A DNA stretch of 34,879 nucleotides, from IMG/VR virus record IMGVR_UViG_3300006802_000263, positions 1 through 34,879 of that record, one strand, 5' to 3'. The notes below the pieces were generated by a model. That model searched no databases. It was not told where the DNA came from and saw only the letters and a list, made by a program, of their open reading frames with translations. This document shows positions 11,212 through 19,949 of the stretch, piece after piece (the stretch's first letter is position 1; every line of letters starts with the position of its first letter). A program made the position numbers and the translations under genes. Source of the DNA: a virus.

Positions 11212-12315
11212 TTAGTCGATACGAAATGCCGGAAACTCCAGCACCCAACCCTTTCGGCCATCCGTCAGCACTACGTTGTTAGGTAGGTCTGCCGGATGCG
11301 TCCGAAAATCCCAGATTTGCCGCTGCGAGTTGTCATGCGTGTAGCGGCTTCTAAATCGCGCATCAGCAATGCGCTTTCCGTCTTTCTCAATCCAAAGCTT
11401 GGTTGCTTCCGCATCGCGTGGAAGTAAGCACGTCGCGAAATCCTTATCCTCTCCAAGCTTCCAAACGAAGCCACTCTTTGCGCCGTCGTAAGGGTCGAGG
11501 ATTCGCTTGCCCTTGGTGTCTATAGGGTTAAGCGGTGACGTGCTTCGGAAAGTGTGCGGGCTGGTCCATAACCGATACACCCGCTGCTCTCTCTTTCGCG
11601 GAAAGTCTTTCCGCTTCTGCGGTGGAGCCCATGAGCTCTTGGCTGTAAGTCCGTTATCTCTAAAGCCCCAGATGTAGCAGCACTTCGCCGTCTCATGGCG
11701 CTTTGCGTACGCTTTAAGGTCTGCCGCTTCCCAATCGATGCCGTCTAAATCAGCGATATCAACACCACGCGGGGCGTTTACACCATGGAACTCCCGCAGG
11801 TAGCCCCCAGGAACGAAACCGCCTGTTACTGGGTTATCTACGATAGCCGCCTGCGGGAGTATTTCGCGGATTATGCCAGCAAGGGTTTCGAACACCTCTT
11901 GCGGTATAGGTTGATGCTCAAGCCAAGGGGAGACGGCGAGCTCAAGCGTTCCCGCCGGAGCCCACCGCACCACATCCGCCACATGGAGTACCCGCTTGCG
12001 AAATGCCTGTAAGAACTTCGCATCTTTTCGCTTGATTGCTGAAACGCATTCCGCATGGTCCATCCCCCGCGTTATCTCATGCGATTGAGGCCGCCCGTTG
12101 TTCATCCCTGGGCCGTTAATGATGTGAACTCGGCAGAACTTAGACCGATTAAGCTTCATCACCTGAATGGCGTGTTTTGAATTCTGCGGGTTAAAGAAAT
12201 TATCCAGCCAGCCGAACCGAATGATGCTCGCGTTCTTAAATGAGCCGATGAACTTCTTCACATCGTAAAGCGGGTGACAGAGCCCAAGGCTGGAGATGCC
12301 GCGATTATCGCTCAC
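11212..12315 (-). CDS. TIM-barrel-like protein of unknown function beside lysozyme, 367 aa
   Basis: A GTG start at 12315 with AGGAG seven bases before it, and GTGA overlap with the lysozyme stop, sets the N-terminus (SDNRGISSLGLCHPLYDVKK). An earlier in-frame start would lie within the lysozyme gene. The pattern of strands followed by helices (SIIRFGWLDNFF, KFCRVHIINGP, VVRWAPAGTLELAVSPWLEH, QAAIVDNPVTG) resembles a TIM barrel such as glycoside hydrolases, and the C-terminus contains β-rich segments (KGWVLEFPAF). Candidate acid residues (E in LELAVSP, D in VDNP) are present but not proven. It may be a second cell-wall or surface enzyme, or a receptor-binding protein; I cannot name a family. 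Confidence 0.65.
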   Translation of the reverse strand: MSDNRGISSLGLCHPLYDVKKFIGSFKNASIIRFGWLDNFFNPQNSKHAIQVMKLNRSKFCRVHIINGPGMNNGRPQSHEITRGMDHAECVSAIKRKDAKFLQAFRKRVLHVADVVRWAPAGTLELAVSPWLEHQPIPQEVFETLAGIIREILPQAAIVDNPVTGGFVPGGYLREFHGVNAPRGVDIADLDGIDWEAADLKAYAKRHETAKCCYIWGFRDNGLTAKSSWAPPQKRKDFPRKREQRVYRLWTSPHTFRSTSPLNPIDTKGKRILDPYDGAKSGFVWKLGEDKDFATCLLPRDAEATKLWIEKDGKRIADARFRSRYTHDNSQRQIWDFRTHPADLPNNVVLTDGRKGWVLEFPAFRID

Positions 12316-12758
12316 AGAATGTCTCCTGTTTCGAGCATGAGCGCGATTCTTTGCGCCCTTGCGGGTGTTTGAATTGCCCACTGGCTTTCTAGCGCCTCGC
12401 TTGCTGCTTCTTCCCATTTTCCCGCCTGTATTGCTCGAATCATCAAGCGGAACTCTTGGAGCCCCGATTGCCCTAACTGGAAGCACATCGAAATCAGCGC
12501 AAGCTTTCGCCCGTCGCTCATCGCGTCCCAGTACCCATAGAAAAGCGCCTTCGTGTGCGTGATGGCCTCATCGAGGTCATCGCTGAAAATCTGGAGAATC
12601 GCCGCCTTGCTGATGGGCTTTGCTAGATTGTGGCCGATGCCTATGGTCCAATGCCCTAGCGTGTCTCTGTATGGCAGCGCTCGAATGCCTTCCTCTTCCT
12701 CAAAATGAGCTTTGAGCAGGTCGTAGAATTCTTTTTGAGCTTCCATTTGTATTGCCAT
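12312..12758 (-). CDS. T4-type lysozyme (GH24 endolysin), 148 aa
   Basis: This muramidase cleaves the glycan strands of peptidoglycan at lysis. The T4 triad is intact with correct spacing: E23 (EEEEGIRALPYRD), D32 and T38 (TLGHWTIGIGHNL). The rest matches the helical lobe (ALISMCFQLGQSGLQEF, then PARAQRIALMLETG). The chosen start at 12758 overlaps the tail-fibre stop (TGATG). No good Shine-Dalgarno sequence is present, so translation is probably coupled to the fibre gene. There is no signal peptide or SAR-like anchor, so release needs a holin, for which the gene at 10998 is the candidate. Confidence 0.92.
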   Translation of the reverse strand: MAIQMEAQKEFYDLLKAHFEEEEGIRALPYRDTLGHWTIGIGHNLAKPISKAAILQIFSDDLDEAITHTKALFYGYWDAMSDGRKLALISMCFQLGQSGLQEFRLMIRAIQAGKWEEAASEALESQWAIQTPARAQRIALMLETGDIL

Positions 12759-13627
12759 CAAATTAGCCACACCCAAGCCGCGATGATTGTCGGCCCGCTT
12801 GCGCTCCATCCCGCCGTGGTTAGTAGGTTAATTCCAACCTCCACCCCGCTCCCGCCATCTGCTAAGGCTTCTGGCGTGATGGTGGCGAATTTGCCGTTGC
12901 CTGATGTTGCGGTGATTACCTTTGAAGTACTGGAGCCGCCCTCCAGTAGCGTTAGCTGCACTGTTCCCGTTGACAGCGTCACCCCTGGACTAAGCGCGAA
13001 GCTCATGCCCACCGCCATCCGATTGCCTGGAACGAACACAGACTGCACCGAAATGCTGGAGCCTGAGTTATAATCAAGAGACATGGTCTCAGTTAGGCCG
13101 CTAGTCAGGGCTCCCTTATTCGTTCGAAAAAACGGCCCAATCGGAATAGGTTGCTGATGATTCACGATGATGAATTGCGTTCCGTCATAAACGAACTCGT
13201 AGAGATAGCCGTTAATAATTTCGTTGGCCGCTACCGCTTGGCCTGTTAGCCGATAAATGTTCTTAGCGCCTAGCCCGTTGACGTTGAGAGTAGCTGCGCC
13301 CGTGTTCGTGTGATTCGCCACACCTCGGACCACCATGCCGCCATAGTACGCCGTGGCCGCTGGCGATAGCGTTGCCGTATAGTTGCCAGAGCTCCCGCCG
13401 AGCGCGGAAACGTAGCGATTCGTGTCCACCCAATTTAGGTGAGCGGTCGGCACGTTCTGGCCGTCTTCTGTCAGACAGAGAGAAAGCCCCGTTGCAACAT
13501 CCTGGTCGTGGGTATCGTGGCGTGATGCAAGTATCTTTGCACCGCCTGCCTTGTCATCGGCCCAGGTTGCTGAGCCGCTGTTGACACCGTTCGTTCTCGA
13601 AAATGTTCCGCTGCCGTTCCAGGCCAT
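12758..13627 (-). CDS. tail fibre or tail-tip adhesin, 289 aa
   Basis: The N-terminus is characteristic of podovirus tail-fibre proteins: MAWNGSGTFSRTNGVNSG, then TWADDKAGGAKILASRHDTH, and LSLCLTEDGQNVPTAHLN. This part anchors to the tail. The middle (AATLNVNGLGAKNIY, IINGYLYEFVYDGTQF) is a repeat unit common in fibre shafts. The C-terminal 110 residues are β-rich and Ser/Thr/Gly-rich and probably bind the host receptor. The start lies just before the transglycosylase gene's end and the stop is coupled to lysozyme. At 289 residues it is a short fibre. Confidence 0.82.
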   Translation of the reverse strand: MAWNGSGTFSRTNGVNSGSATWADDKAGGAKILASRHDTHDQDVATGLSLCLTEDGQNVPTAHLNWVDTNRYVSALGGSSGNYTATLSPAATAYYGGMVVRGVANHTNTGAATLNVNGLGAKNIYRLTGQAVAANEIINGYLYEFVYDGTQFIIVNHQQPIPIGPFFRTNKGALTSGLTETMSLDYNSGSSISVQSVFVPGNRMAVGMSFALSPGVTLSTGTVQLTLLEGGSSTSKVITATSGNGKFATITPEALADGGSGVEVGINLLTTAGWSASGPTIIAAWVWLI

Positions 13628-13628
13628 T

Positions 13629-16310
13629 CTATGCGCTCACTGATGCACCTCCTTGACGTGAGAACTCGTTTGCCTTCCTCAGTATCGGCTCTACGTAGCC
13701 GCGTGTTTCGATGGGTAGAAATTGCTTGATGCGGTTCCAGTCTTTCGAACCCGCTCGCTTGATGGCGGCTTGCACCCGTGGCGCTCCTGCGTTGTATGCA
13801 GCAAGCGCTAAGCGGATATCACCGAAGCGCTCTAGCTCCTCTTGGAGAATCGCTTGCCCTGCTCGTAGCGATTGCTCAGGGTCGAATGGATTTGAGACGC
13901 CTAGCCGCTCATAGTGCGCTGGCATAATCTGGAGAAGTCCCTTAGCGCCCGCCTTCGATACCGCCGAGGGATTGCCCGCCGACTCCTTCCAAACCATCGC
14001 CCTTATTAGCGGCGGCTGCTGCTCTACCAGCTTAGAAACACTAGCTTTATCGATTTTTACTGCCTGAGATGGCGTTTTAGTGGTAGAATTAGAGGATGGA
14101 TTGGATACTTTTGGCGGTGATGGTTGGGTGCTTCCTTTGGTCATGGGCGCTTGCGCGGGAATACCACCGCCGCCAATATCGCCAGCTCCAGGGGCTCCAC
14201 GAAATTCTGATTCGCTTTGAGCACCAAACGAAGATGGAGCTTGACCATTTTGAGGCTGAGACATGGGCGCGATTGCTTGACCTTCAGCGCCAGTCTGACG
14301 GTTTGCAGACGGCGATGACGCCGCCACCGAAAGAACGCCACCTCTAATCCCGCTTCGCGTTGTGTTGGTTATAACGTTCTGAAGATGCTCGGCCACGGTC
14401 TTCATGCGGTTGGCTGTCGGTGCAGCCGCAAGCTCCCTGGCTAACTTCGGGTCAAACGCCACCCGCGCTATTAAGTCACGAATTTTCACGTCGGCGTTGT
14501 TCCCTAACATCTCCGCGATTCCGCTTATCAGAACGCCCGCCGGACCAGAACCAAAGCCCGCGCCCTCGGCGATTTGCTTCGATATCGCCCCCGCCACCGT
14601 TGCCCGTTGGAATGTGGCCGATTGCCCTTTAGAAGCCTCTAGCGCGATTCGATTCACGCTATCAGCGCTTCGCATATCCGCAAGCGCTCGCTGAAAATTC
14701 GTTACATGCTCATCACCGAGCAACGTTCGAAGCCCCCCCTCCTTATCCTGAAGAAATTTTTTAAGGTTGTTCGTCGTTATGAAGCCGTTCGGTTCTCGCG
14801 GAATGGAGTCGATAACTCCGCGTTTTATCTGCTCCCATAGCTCAGGGTCTTTGCCGATAGCCCTCCGCAGCTCCTTCGTGCTCTTCTCGCTGCCGAGCCA
14901 AGCGCTGCTCAAGGCGTTCTTCGGGTCGAGCCATTCGCTGGTCAGCCGCCCGCCAGCCGTTTTCGGGTTGTAGATTTCTTCCGTTGTAAACTTAGTTCGT
15001 CGAGCGTTGCGCCATGTGCTAGTTACATCTGAATCGAGCGAACTGCCAATTGCTTTATCAACACCCTTCGTTATGACGGCCAATGTGCGTTTTTCGAATG
15101 GCGAAAGCCCGTTGCTTTCTCGAAGCATTGTTTGGGCGCTCTGCCGTATCTGGTCCAGCGCCCCTGTGGTCATGTTACCAGACTCTGCCCCTTCTCTTAT
15201 CTGGTCCACCCAACTTTTTATTTTCGAGTTTATCGGGTCGCGTGTCTGCTTTGTCGCCATGTGCGCTAATACCTCATCTCCGAGCTCGGTCACCACAACA
15301 GGCGACCACTGCGGGAACTCCTGATAGAGCTCTCCGACTCGCGCATTTCTGGCATCCTTCATGGCGGTTGCCTTGTTCATCATCTCAGCGCCTAGAGCCT
15401 CTTTCGCCATCGGGGGCGCCTTCGTTGCCCGATACATCAGCCCCTCTCGCGCCTCGGCTCTTGCTGCGTTGTTCGCCGCCAACAAATCTCTTCCCTTGCC
15501 GCCGCTCGTTATATCCATCTGGAGCTGTGCCATCCCTGGATTCTGCGTGAGTTCGGCGGTGGTTTTGTATTGGAGGAGTGGGTCACTAGGGTCTTTTAGT
15601 AAGGCTGAATCTATCGATTGAGGGGTGACGCCCGCCTCCTGAATCATGTGGCCTACCGTTTGGCTCACCCTGTCATCTGATGCGCCCACCGCTAATCGCT
15701 TCAGCGCTTGCGCTCCCTCTATCACTCCCTGTCCCGCCACTCTCCCCATGACGGCGGCCACTAAGCGGGTGATGGGGCTTTCCATCGTGTTCCGCGCTGC
15801 AAATTCCGACGCCGCACCGGAAACCGCATCCAAGCCGATGTTCGTAGCCGAGCCGAATTGATTAAGAGCTTGCCCGATAGCCGTCCCGCCCTTTCCAAGA
15901 ATGTTCAGCCCCTTTCCTAGCGTGGTGGCAAAGACACCAGGGCCGATGAACTCTCCAACGGTGTTGATATATGGATATTTTTGTCGGTTCGGTGTCGGCA
16001 ATAGTGGTGCGACCAAATCCTCAGCCGCTCGGCTCACTGGCATAATCGGGACAGCATCAACATACTGCCCCTGCTCGTTTTTCTCGAATTTCGGCCTCTT
16101 CGGGCCGAAGACAACCGCTCTTAGAAGGTCGCCCACCGAGCCGATTGCCCCCGCCGTTCCGCGCACCATAGCGCCGCCAGCCTGCCCCAGAGCTTCCCCC
16201 GTGTCCCATCCCTGGGCGGCTTTTTGCGCCTGCGTAGCCTGTTTCAGGTAATCCTGGTACTCCAGGTAATCCTGATACTCTTGCCAGTCCTGGGCTTCCT
16301 GCGGGTCCAT
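13629..16310 (-). CDS. ejection / internal virion protein with C-terminal lytic transglycosylase domain, 893 aa
   Basis: The C-terminal domain (about 765-885) is an SLT-type lytic transglycosylase with catalytic E776 in MVWKESAGNPSAVS, followed by KGLLQIMPAHYERLG and LALAAYNAG. It would open the cell wall during DNA entry. The first 30 residues form an aromatic/Gln repeat (QDWQEYQDYLEYQDYLKQ). Residues 50-640 are Ala/Gly-rich and helical, as in ejection proteins that cross the envelope. Residues about 660-745 are a Ser/Pro/Gly/Gln linker. The start overlaps the previous gene as TAATG. With the genes at 16310 and 19949 it probably forms the set of internal proteins of a podovirus. Confidence 0.85.
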   Translation of the reverse strand: MDPQEAQDWQEYQDYLEYQDYLKQATQAQKAAQGWDTGEALGQAGGAMVRGTAGAIGSVGDLLRAVVFGPKRPKFEKNEQGQYVDAVPIMPVSRAAEDLVAPLLPTPNRQKYPYINTVGEFIGPGVFATTLGKGLNILGKGGTAIGQALNQFGSATNIGLDAVSGAASEFAARNTMESPITRLVAAVMGRVAGQGVIEGAQALKRLAVGASDDRVSQTVGHMIQEAGVTPQSIDSALLKDPSDPLLQYKTTAELTQNPGMAQLQMDITSGGKGRDLLAANNAARAEAREGLMYRATKAPPMAKEALGAEMMNKATAMKDARNARVGELYQEFPQWSPVVVTELGDEVLAHMATKQTRDPINSKIKSWVDQIREGAESGNMTTGALDQIRQSAQTMLRESNGLSPFEKRTLAVITKGVDKAIGSSLDSDVTSTWRNARRTKFTTEEIYNPKTAGGRLTSEWLDPKNALSSAWLGSEKSTKELRRAIGKDPELWEQIKRGVIDSIPREPNGFITTNNLKKFLQDKEGGLRTLLGDEHVTNFQRALADMRSADSVNRIALEASKGQSATFQRATVAGAISKQIAEGAGFGSGPAGVLISGIAEMLGNNADVKIRDLIARVAFDPKLARELAAAPTANRMKTVAEHLQNVITNTTRSGIRGGVLSVAASSPSANRQTGAEGQAIAPMSQPQNGQAPSSFGAQSESEFRGAPGAGDIGGGGIPAQAPMTKGSTQPSPPKVSNPSSNSTTKTPSQAVKIDKASVSKLVEQQPPLIRAMVWKESAGNPSAVSKAGAKGLLQIMPAHYERLGVSNPFDPEQSLRAGQAILQEELERFGDIRLALAAYNAGAPRVQAAIKRAGSKDWNRIKQFLPIETRGYVEPILRKANEFSRQGGASVSA

Positions 16311-17458
16311 TAGAATAATCCGTTATTACGCTGCGCTTGCTTTTGTTTTCGGAATTCCTCGAACGTCATCACTGGCGGGGGTGTTGGCTGGCCCGCCGCC
16401 TGCTGTGCCGCTTGCAGGCTCTTGTCATAATCTGGGTAGATGGTGCCAACGTCTTCGGCAAGGTCGCGAAGTAGTACCCGCTGCGGGTCAATTCGTGAGC
16501 CCGAAGCGAGCCCCGCATATGCCCCGTGCTTCTGGTTAAATGCGTCTCGGTATTCGCTATACCGCCGCGCCGCGATTCTCAAGATGCCCTGTCTTACGTC
16601 TTCGCTGAGTCCGGTCCCGCCGTTCAAAGCCTTATTTAGCGCACCCTTCCACTCATCGGGGATAGACTGGCTTGATGCCACCGCCGCTTGTTCGCCCTCG
16701 CGTACTGCCATGCCTGGCTCAATCGCCTGGATAGCGCCTCGAACTAGTTCAAGGTCAGAGGTTGCCGAGGGGTCTTTGATTGCCTTCACTAGGGAACGGA
16801 AGCCGATTTCCGATTTTTCGAAATCCTTCACCGGTCCCAAAGAGTAGAACTCTTTCCTAAGCGACTCCTCCCGCTCTAGAACTGATTTTCCGATGGGGCT
16901 TGCTGGATTGATAGCGCCATCGGCACCGCCGGAAAGCGTTTCGAGTGCGGAATTTTCAGCCAGAACCTCCCCGCGCTTTACTCGCTCGGCTTTTTCGACG
17001 GCATCCCGTATCGGGTCGAACGCTCGAACCATTTCGCCCTTCGGTCCCATAAAATAGCCGCGGTCTGCTTGCTTGCTCATGTAAAGCTCTTGCTGCTTCT
17101 GCGCCAGCTCAGCCTCCCTCTGCTGCTCCTCAAGCTGAAGCGCATTGATAGCCGAAGCGAGCCGCGAATTCTTGGCCGATATAGCCTCCCGAGCCGTTGG
17201 GTCTTTGACCGCTGTGCTCCAGTCCTTCATCAAAGAGAGGTTGTCACTCTCCGTCTGATTCCGAGCCACGCCACCCAAGAGCCCTGCAAGCAATCCAGCG
17301 CCCACGGTGTAGAGGGCATTCTTGCCCGCGCTATCGTATGGATTCGATAAATACGGCGCTCCCTGTGCTATCGCTTGGCCCGCGATGCCGAAAGGATTCT
17401 CTTCGGCTCTGTACATTGAGCCTGTTATCGCGTCGAGTAATGCGTTACCTGTTGCCAT
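16310..17458 (-). CDS. internal virion (ejection) protein, 382 aa
   Basis: The N-terminus has a Gly/Ala hydrophobic segment (VGAGLLAGLLGGVA), then a long charged coiled coil (about 75-130). The central part (KEFYSLGPVKDFEKSEIGFR, LELVRGAIQAIEPGMAVREG, IPDEWKGALNKAL) follows a pattern I recall from large internal virion proteins of podoviruses, in which a conserved motif of the kind LV...DPG..VREGE is found. The C-terminus is Gln/Pro-rich. A 59-bp segment (16699-16757) is repeated exactly in the gene at 19949-21538; here it looks native to the protein. AGAGGG precedes the ATG. Confidence 0.75.
   Translation of the reverse strand: MATGNALLDAITGSMYRAEENPFGIAGQAIAQGAPYLSNPYDSAGKNALYTVGAGLLAGLLGGVARNQTESDNLSLMKDWSTAVKDPTAREAISAKNSRLASAINALQLEEQQREAELAQKQQELYMSKQADRGYFMGPKGEMVRAFDPIRDAVEKAERVKRGEVLAENSALETLSGGADGAINPASPIGKSVLEREESLRKEFYSLGPVKDFEKSEIGFRSLVKAIKDPSATSDLELVRGAIQAIEPGMAVREGEQAAVASSQSIPDEWKGALNKALNGGTGLSEDVRQGILRIAARRYSEYRDAFNQKHGAYAGLASGSRIDPQRVLLRDLAEDVGTIYPDYDKSLQAAQQAAGQPTPPPVMTFEEFRKQKQAQRNNGLF
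16699..16757. repeat. 59-bp exact direct repeat, copy 1
   Basis: Identical to 21169-21227, 4470 bp away. On the minus strand it encodes DLELVRGAIQAIEPGMAVR in the 382-aa internal virion protein. Confidence 0.9.
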
Positions 17459-17460
17459 CG

Positions 17461-18414
17461 TTACCCTCTAAGCGCCGAACCTAGCCCCATGTTGATACCA
17501 GCGCCCACGCCCTGGACAAACTGATTTCCTGTACTCTGTTGCGGGAACATCCCAGGATTCCCGTTGAAGCCGCCCATCACCATGTTGTTATACATCTCTC
17601 TATCGAGTAGCCCGAGCTGCTGCTCATAACTCAAGCCGCCATAGCCACCACCACCACCTCGCGGGGTTGCTCGAATCGCATCAAGCTGCTGCTTGCCTTG
17701 CATCTTCTGGAGCGCCAGCGCGTTCTGCCTATCGAGCTCATTCTGCCCGCCCAGGAATTGCTGCTGCCCTTGCTGTAGCTGGCCCTGCATCTGCGCCTGG
17801 TAGAATGGCGACATGTAAGAAAGCTGCTGGAATGGAAGCTGTGCCTTGAATCCCGCCTGATTGAACATCTGCTGTTGCTCGCCTTGGCCCATCTGGAAGG
17901 CGTTGTTCATCGCCCCCTGCCTAGCGTTTGCTCGCGGGTCATTGATGCGGCGATTGTAGGCCGATTCATACGCCTCTGAGCCTGGAGCGATTCCGCGCTG
18001 CGCCATCTCTTGCTGAAATTGCTCATCCTGCTGCTTGTAAGCGCTCGCGTTCAAGCGGTCGAACTCGTTCATCGCGGTATCGGTCGCCTGCTGCCGCATG
18101 GCTGTATAGTCCTGGTCCATTGGGTTGTTTTTCCAGACGTTGCTTGCCTGCTCGAATCCTTGGTTGATGAGGTCGAGCGAGCCCTGGTTAATATCCCCAA
18201 TTGACACCTGAGGGTTATCCACTGGCTGAGTCGAAACATCTGGCGGCATACCAGCAAGGGCGCTTTGAACCTTGCCTAGCCGCTTTGCGTATTTCCCTGG
18301 AGCATTGGGGCCGAGCTTGTCCATACGGTTTTGTATCCGCGATTGCTGCGCCTCTAGCGCCGCTCTGTCAGCCCCTAATTGAAACCCCTTTGGTCCTCTC
18401 TTTAATGCGCTCAT
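17461..18414 (-). CDS. Gln-rich internal virion protein, 317 aa
   Basis: The protein is rich in Gln, Asn, Met and Ala with a helical middle part (AMRQQATDTAMNEFDRLNAS, EQFQQEMAQRGIAPGSEAYE, LQQGQQQFLGGQNELDRQNA) and a glycine-rich end. The segment MAQRGIAPGSEAYE is typical of structural proteins found next to ejection genes in podovirus genomes. The start overlaps the previous stop as ATGA. No enzymatic motif is visible. It probably lies inside the capsid or tail with the other ejection proteins. Confidence 0.72.
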   Translation of the reverse strand: MSALKRGPKGFQLGADRAALEAQQSRIQNRMDKLGPNAPGKYAKRLGKVQSALAGMPPDVSTQPVDNPQVSIGDINQGSLDLINQGFEQASNVWKNNPMDQDYTAMRQQATDTAMNEFDRLNASAYKQQDEQFQQEMAQRGIAPGSEAYESAYNRRINDPRANARQGAMNNAFQMGQGEQQQMFNQAGFKAQLPFQQLSYMSPFYQAQMQGQLQQGQQQFLGGQNELDRQNALALQKMQGKQQLDAIRATPRGGGGGYGGLSYEQQLGLLDREMYNNMVMGGFNGNPGMFPQQSTGNQFVQGVGAGINMGLGSALRG

Positions 18415-19949
18415 ACCTGGCCCCCTGCCTCAAAACGTACTTCGAAAGTGGTGAATTTAAGCACCTGGTCCGTCACTTCTCCCGTCACTCTCAAGCTCCC
18501 CGAATGCCCTTGGCCGCTCAGCCCGAAGCGGTCAAAAATGTACTCGCCCTCCGAGCCCCAATCTGATGTATCCCAATCAGCCTCATCCCAGAGCGTGCGC
18601 GTTCCCGCATCGCTTCCGAGCGGTAGCGTTCTCAGCTCAGCGCCTTCACTAAAATCTGTATTCATCGCCACCTGTACCGTCACGCCTGATTCGGTGAACA
18701 TGAGGGGCCGCAAGTCGAGGAAGCGCTTCCAGCTTTGGCGGTCGCCGAAGAAGGTGTAGGGCAAATCCATATCAAACGCGATGGCGCTTCCATCATCGCT
18801 TGTCGCCATCTCTGCCTCGTACACCACCCCGCCCGTTGATTTGCCGAGGTACGGATAGCCGCCATAAATAGCCATGCTAATCGTCTCGGCCGAGGTGTAG
18901 TCGTAAATGCACCAGGCACCCGTCTCGATGTTGCAGACCAGGAGAAAGGTTGCCGTTGCCGAGCGTGGCACCTGGACGAACACCCTCTTCCCTTGCGGCC
19001 AGTACATTCCGCGCCAGAGCGATGAGAAGCCAACGCTCGCCGCGTACTGCTGAAGCAAAGGATTGACCTTGCGGCTCACCGCATTCTGGGCAACGGTTGG
19101 CCCGCCTGAGAAGAGAAGAGATATAGGAACGATTCCCGCTTCGGTCAGAATCCAGGTGTCATTATCCACCTCGATAAAAGCGTTATATCCGAGGGGCTTT
19201 CCGATGTAGAAACGGGCCGCCAGGCTCCAGTTATCGGCATCTCCTGGCGTTGTCCCTTGGTAGAATAGAACCTCGCCTTGAGACGATACGGCAACGAAGA
19301 GGTCATTTGGGAGCTGGCCCGTGTGATGGGTGAAGCTTCCACACCATACGAGATAGCCGCCAAGCTTGAAGATGTAATCAAGCGGCACCTCTGTCAGCGC
19401 CGAAGCTCCCACCGCCTGAACTGCCCCATACCAGTAGGAAGCCGAATCCTTTTCGACGAAGAACAACCGCTCATGATAGCTGCTCACGTTGATGAGCGTG
19501 GATAGCGTTACCCCTGTGAATGTGGAATCGGTCACGCTCGTTCCGTCGTACACTTGCACCGTGTCAGCGCCATTGCAAAGGAAAAGCCGATTCGCGAAAA
19601 CGGTCCCTTGCCAGATGTCAGATGTCGGTGTGGTGCCGCCTGTAATATCCGTGGCCGTTCCCGTATCAATCCGATAAAGCTTCGTGTCTGTTGCTGCCAC
19701 TAGCCTTGTGCTTCCACTCTGAAGCGGTAGAGCAAACAGAGAGTTTACAGGGTCGCCGCCCGTGATGGTGATAAAGGTATCAATTCCCTTTCTAACGTCC
19801 ACCGTAGCGCCGGCAGGGTAGAGGTTTTTCAGCGTTCTCGCATCGACAATGGGCCGAAGGTCAGGCGCTTCTGGGCCGTCGATATAGTTCACCCCGCCAA
19901 TTGGAGCGGGGAGCGGTACTGAGAAGGTGCGCCCTTGAGCTTGCGGCAT
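18411..19949 (-). CDS. tail nozzle / packaged-DNA stabilisation β-propeller protein (P22 gp10-like), 512 aa
   Basis: The protein consists of repeated β-sheet blades (LFALPLQSGSTRLVAATDTK, TVFANRLFLCNGADTVQVYD, GYLVWCGSFTHHTGQLPNDL, MYWPQGKRVFVQVPRSATAT) and opens with LPAPIGGVNYID, RPIVDARTLKNLYP, a start shared by many podovirus tail hub proteins. Such proteins close the portal channel after packaging and form the nozzle of the short tail. The length agrees with this group. The start overlaps the preceding gene's stop as TAATG. The family link is by architecture and motif memory. Confidence 0.75.
   Translation of the reverse strand: MPQAQGRTFSVPLPAPIGGVNYIDGPEAPDLRPIVDARTLKNLYPAGATVDVRKGIDTFITITGGDPVNSLFALPLQSGSTRLVAATDTKLYRIDTGTATDITGGTTPTSDIWQGTVFANRLFLCNGADTVQVYDGTSVTDSTFTGVTLSTLINVSSYHERLFFVEKDSASYWYGAVQAVGASALTEVPLDYIFKLGGYLVWCGSFTHHTGQLPNDLFVAVSSQGEVLFYQGTTPGDADNWSLAARFYIGKPLGYNAFIEVDNDTWILTEAGIVPISLLFSGGPTVAQNAVSRKVNPLLQQYAASVGFSSLWRGMYWPQGKRVFVQVPRSATATFLLVCNIETGAWCIYDYTSAETISMAIYGGYPYLGKSTGGVVYEAEMATSDDGSAIAFDMDLPYTFFGDRQSWKRFLDLRPLMFTESGVTVQVAMNTDFSEGAELRTLPLGSDAGTRTLWDEADWDTSDWGSEGEYIFDRFGLSGQGHSGSLRVTGEVTDQVLKFTTFEVRFEAGGQV

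Noticed and set aside
15083-15550. 155-aa plus-strand frame inside the transglycosylase gene
   Set aside because: Ser/Pro/Leu/Arg-rich shadow of the minus-strand coding frame, without ribosome-binding site or promoter.
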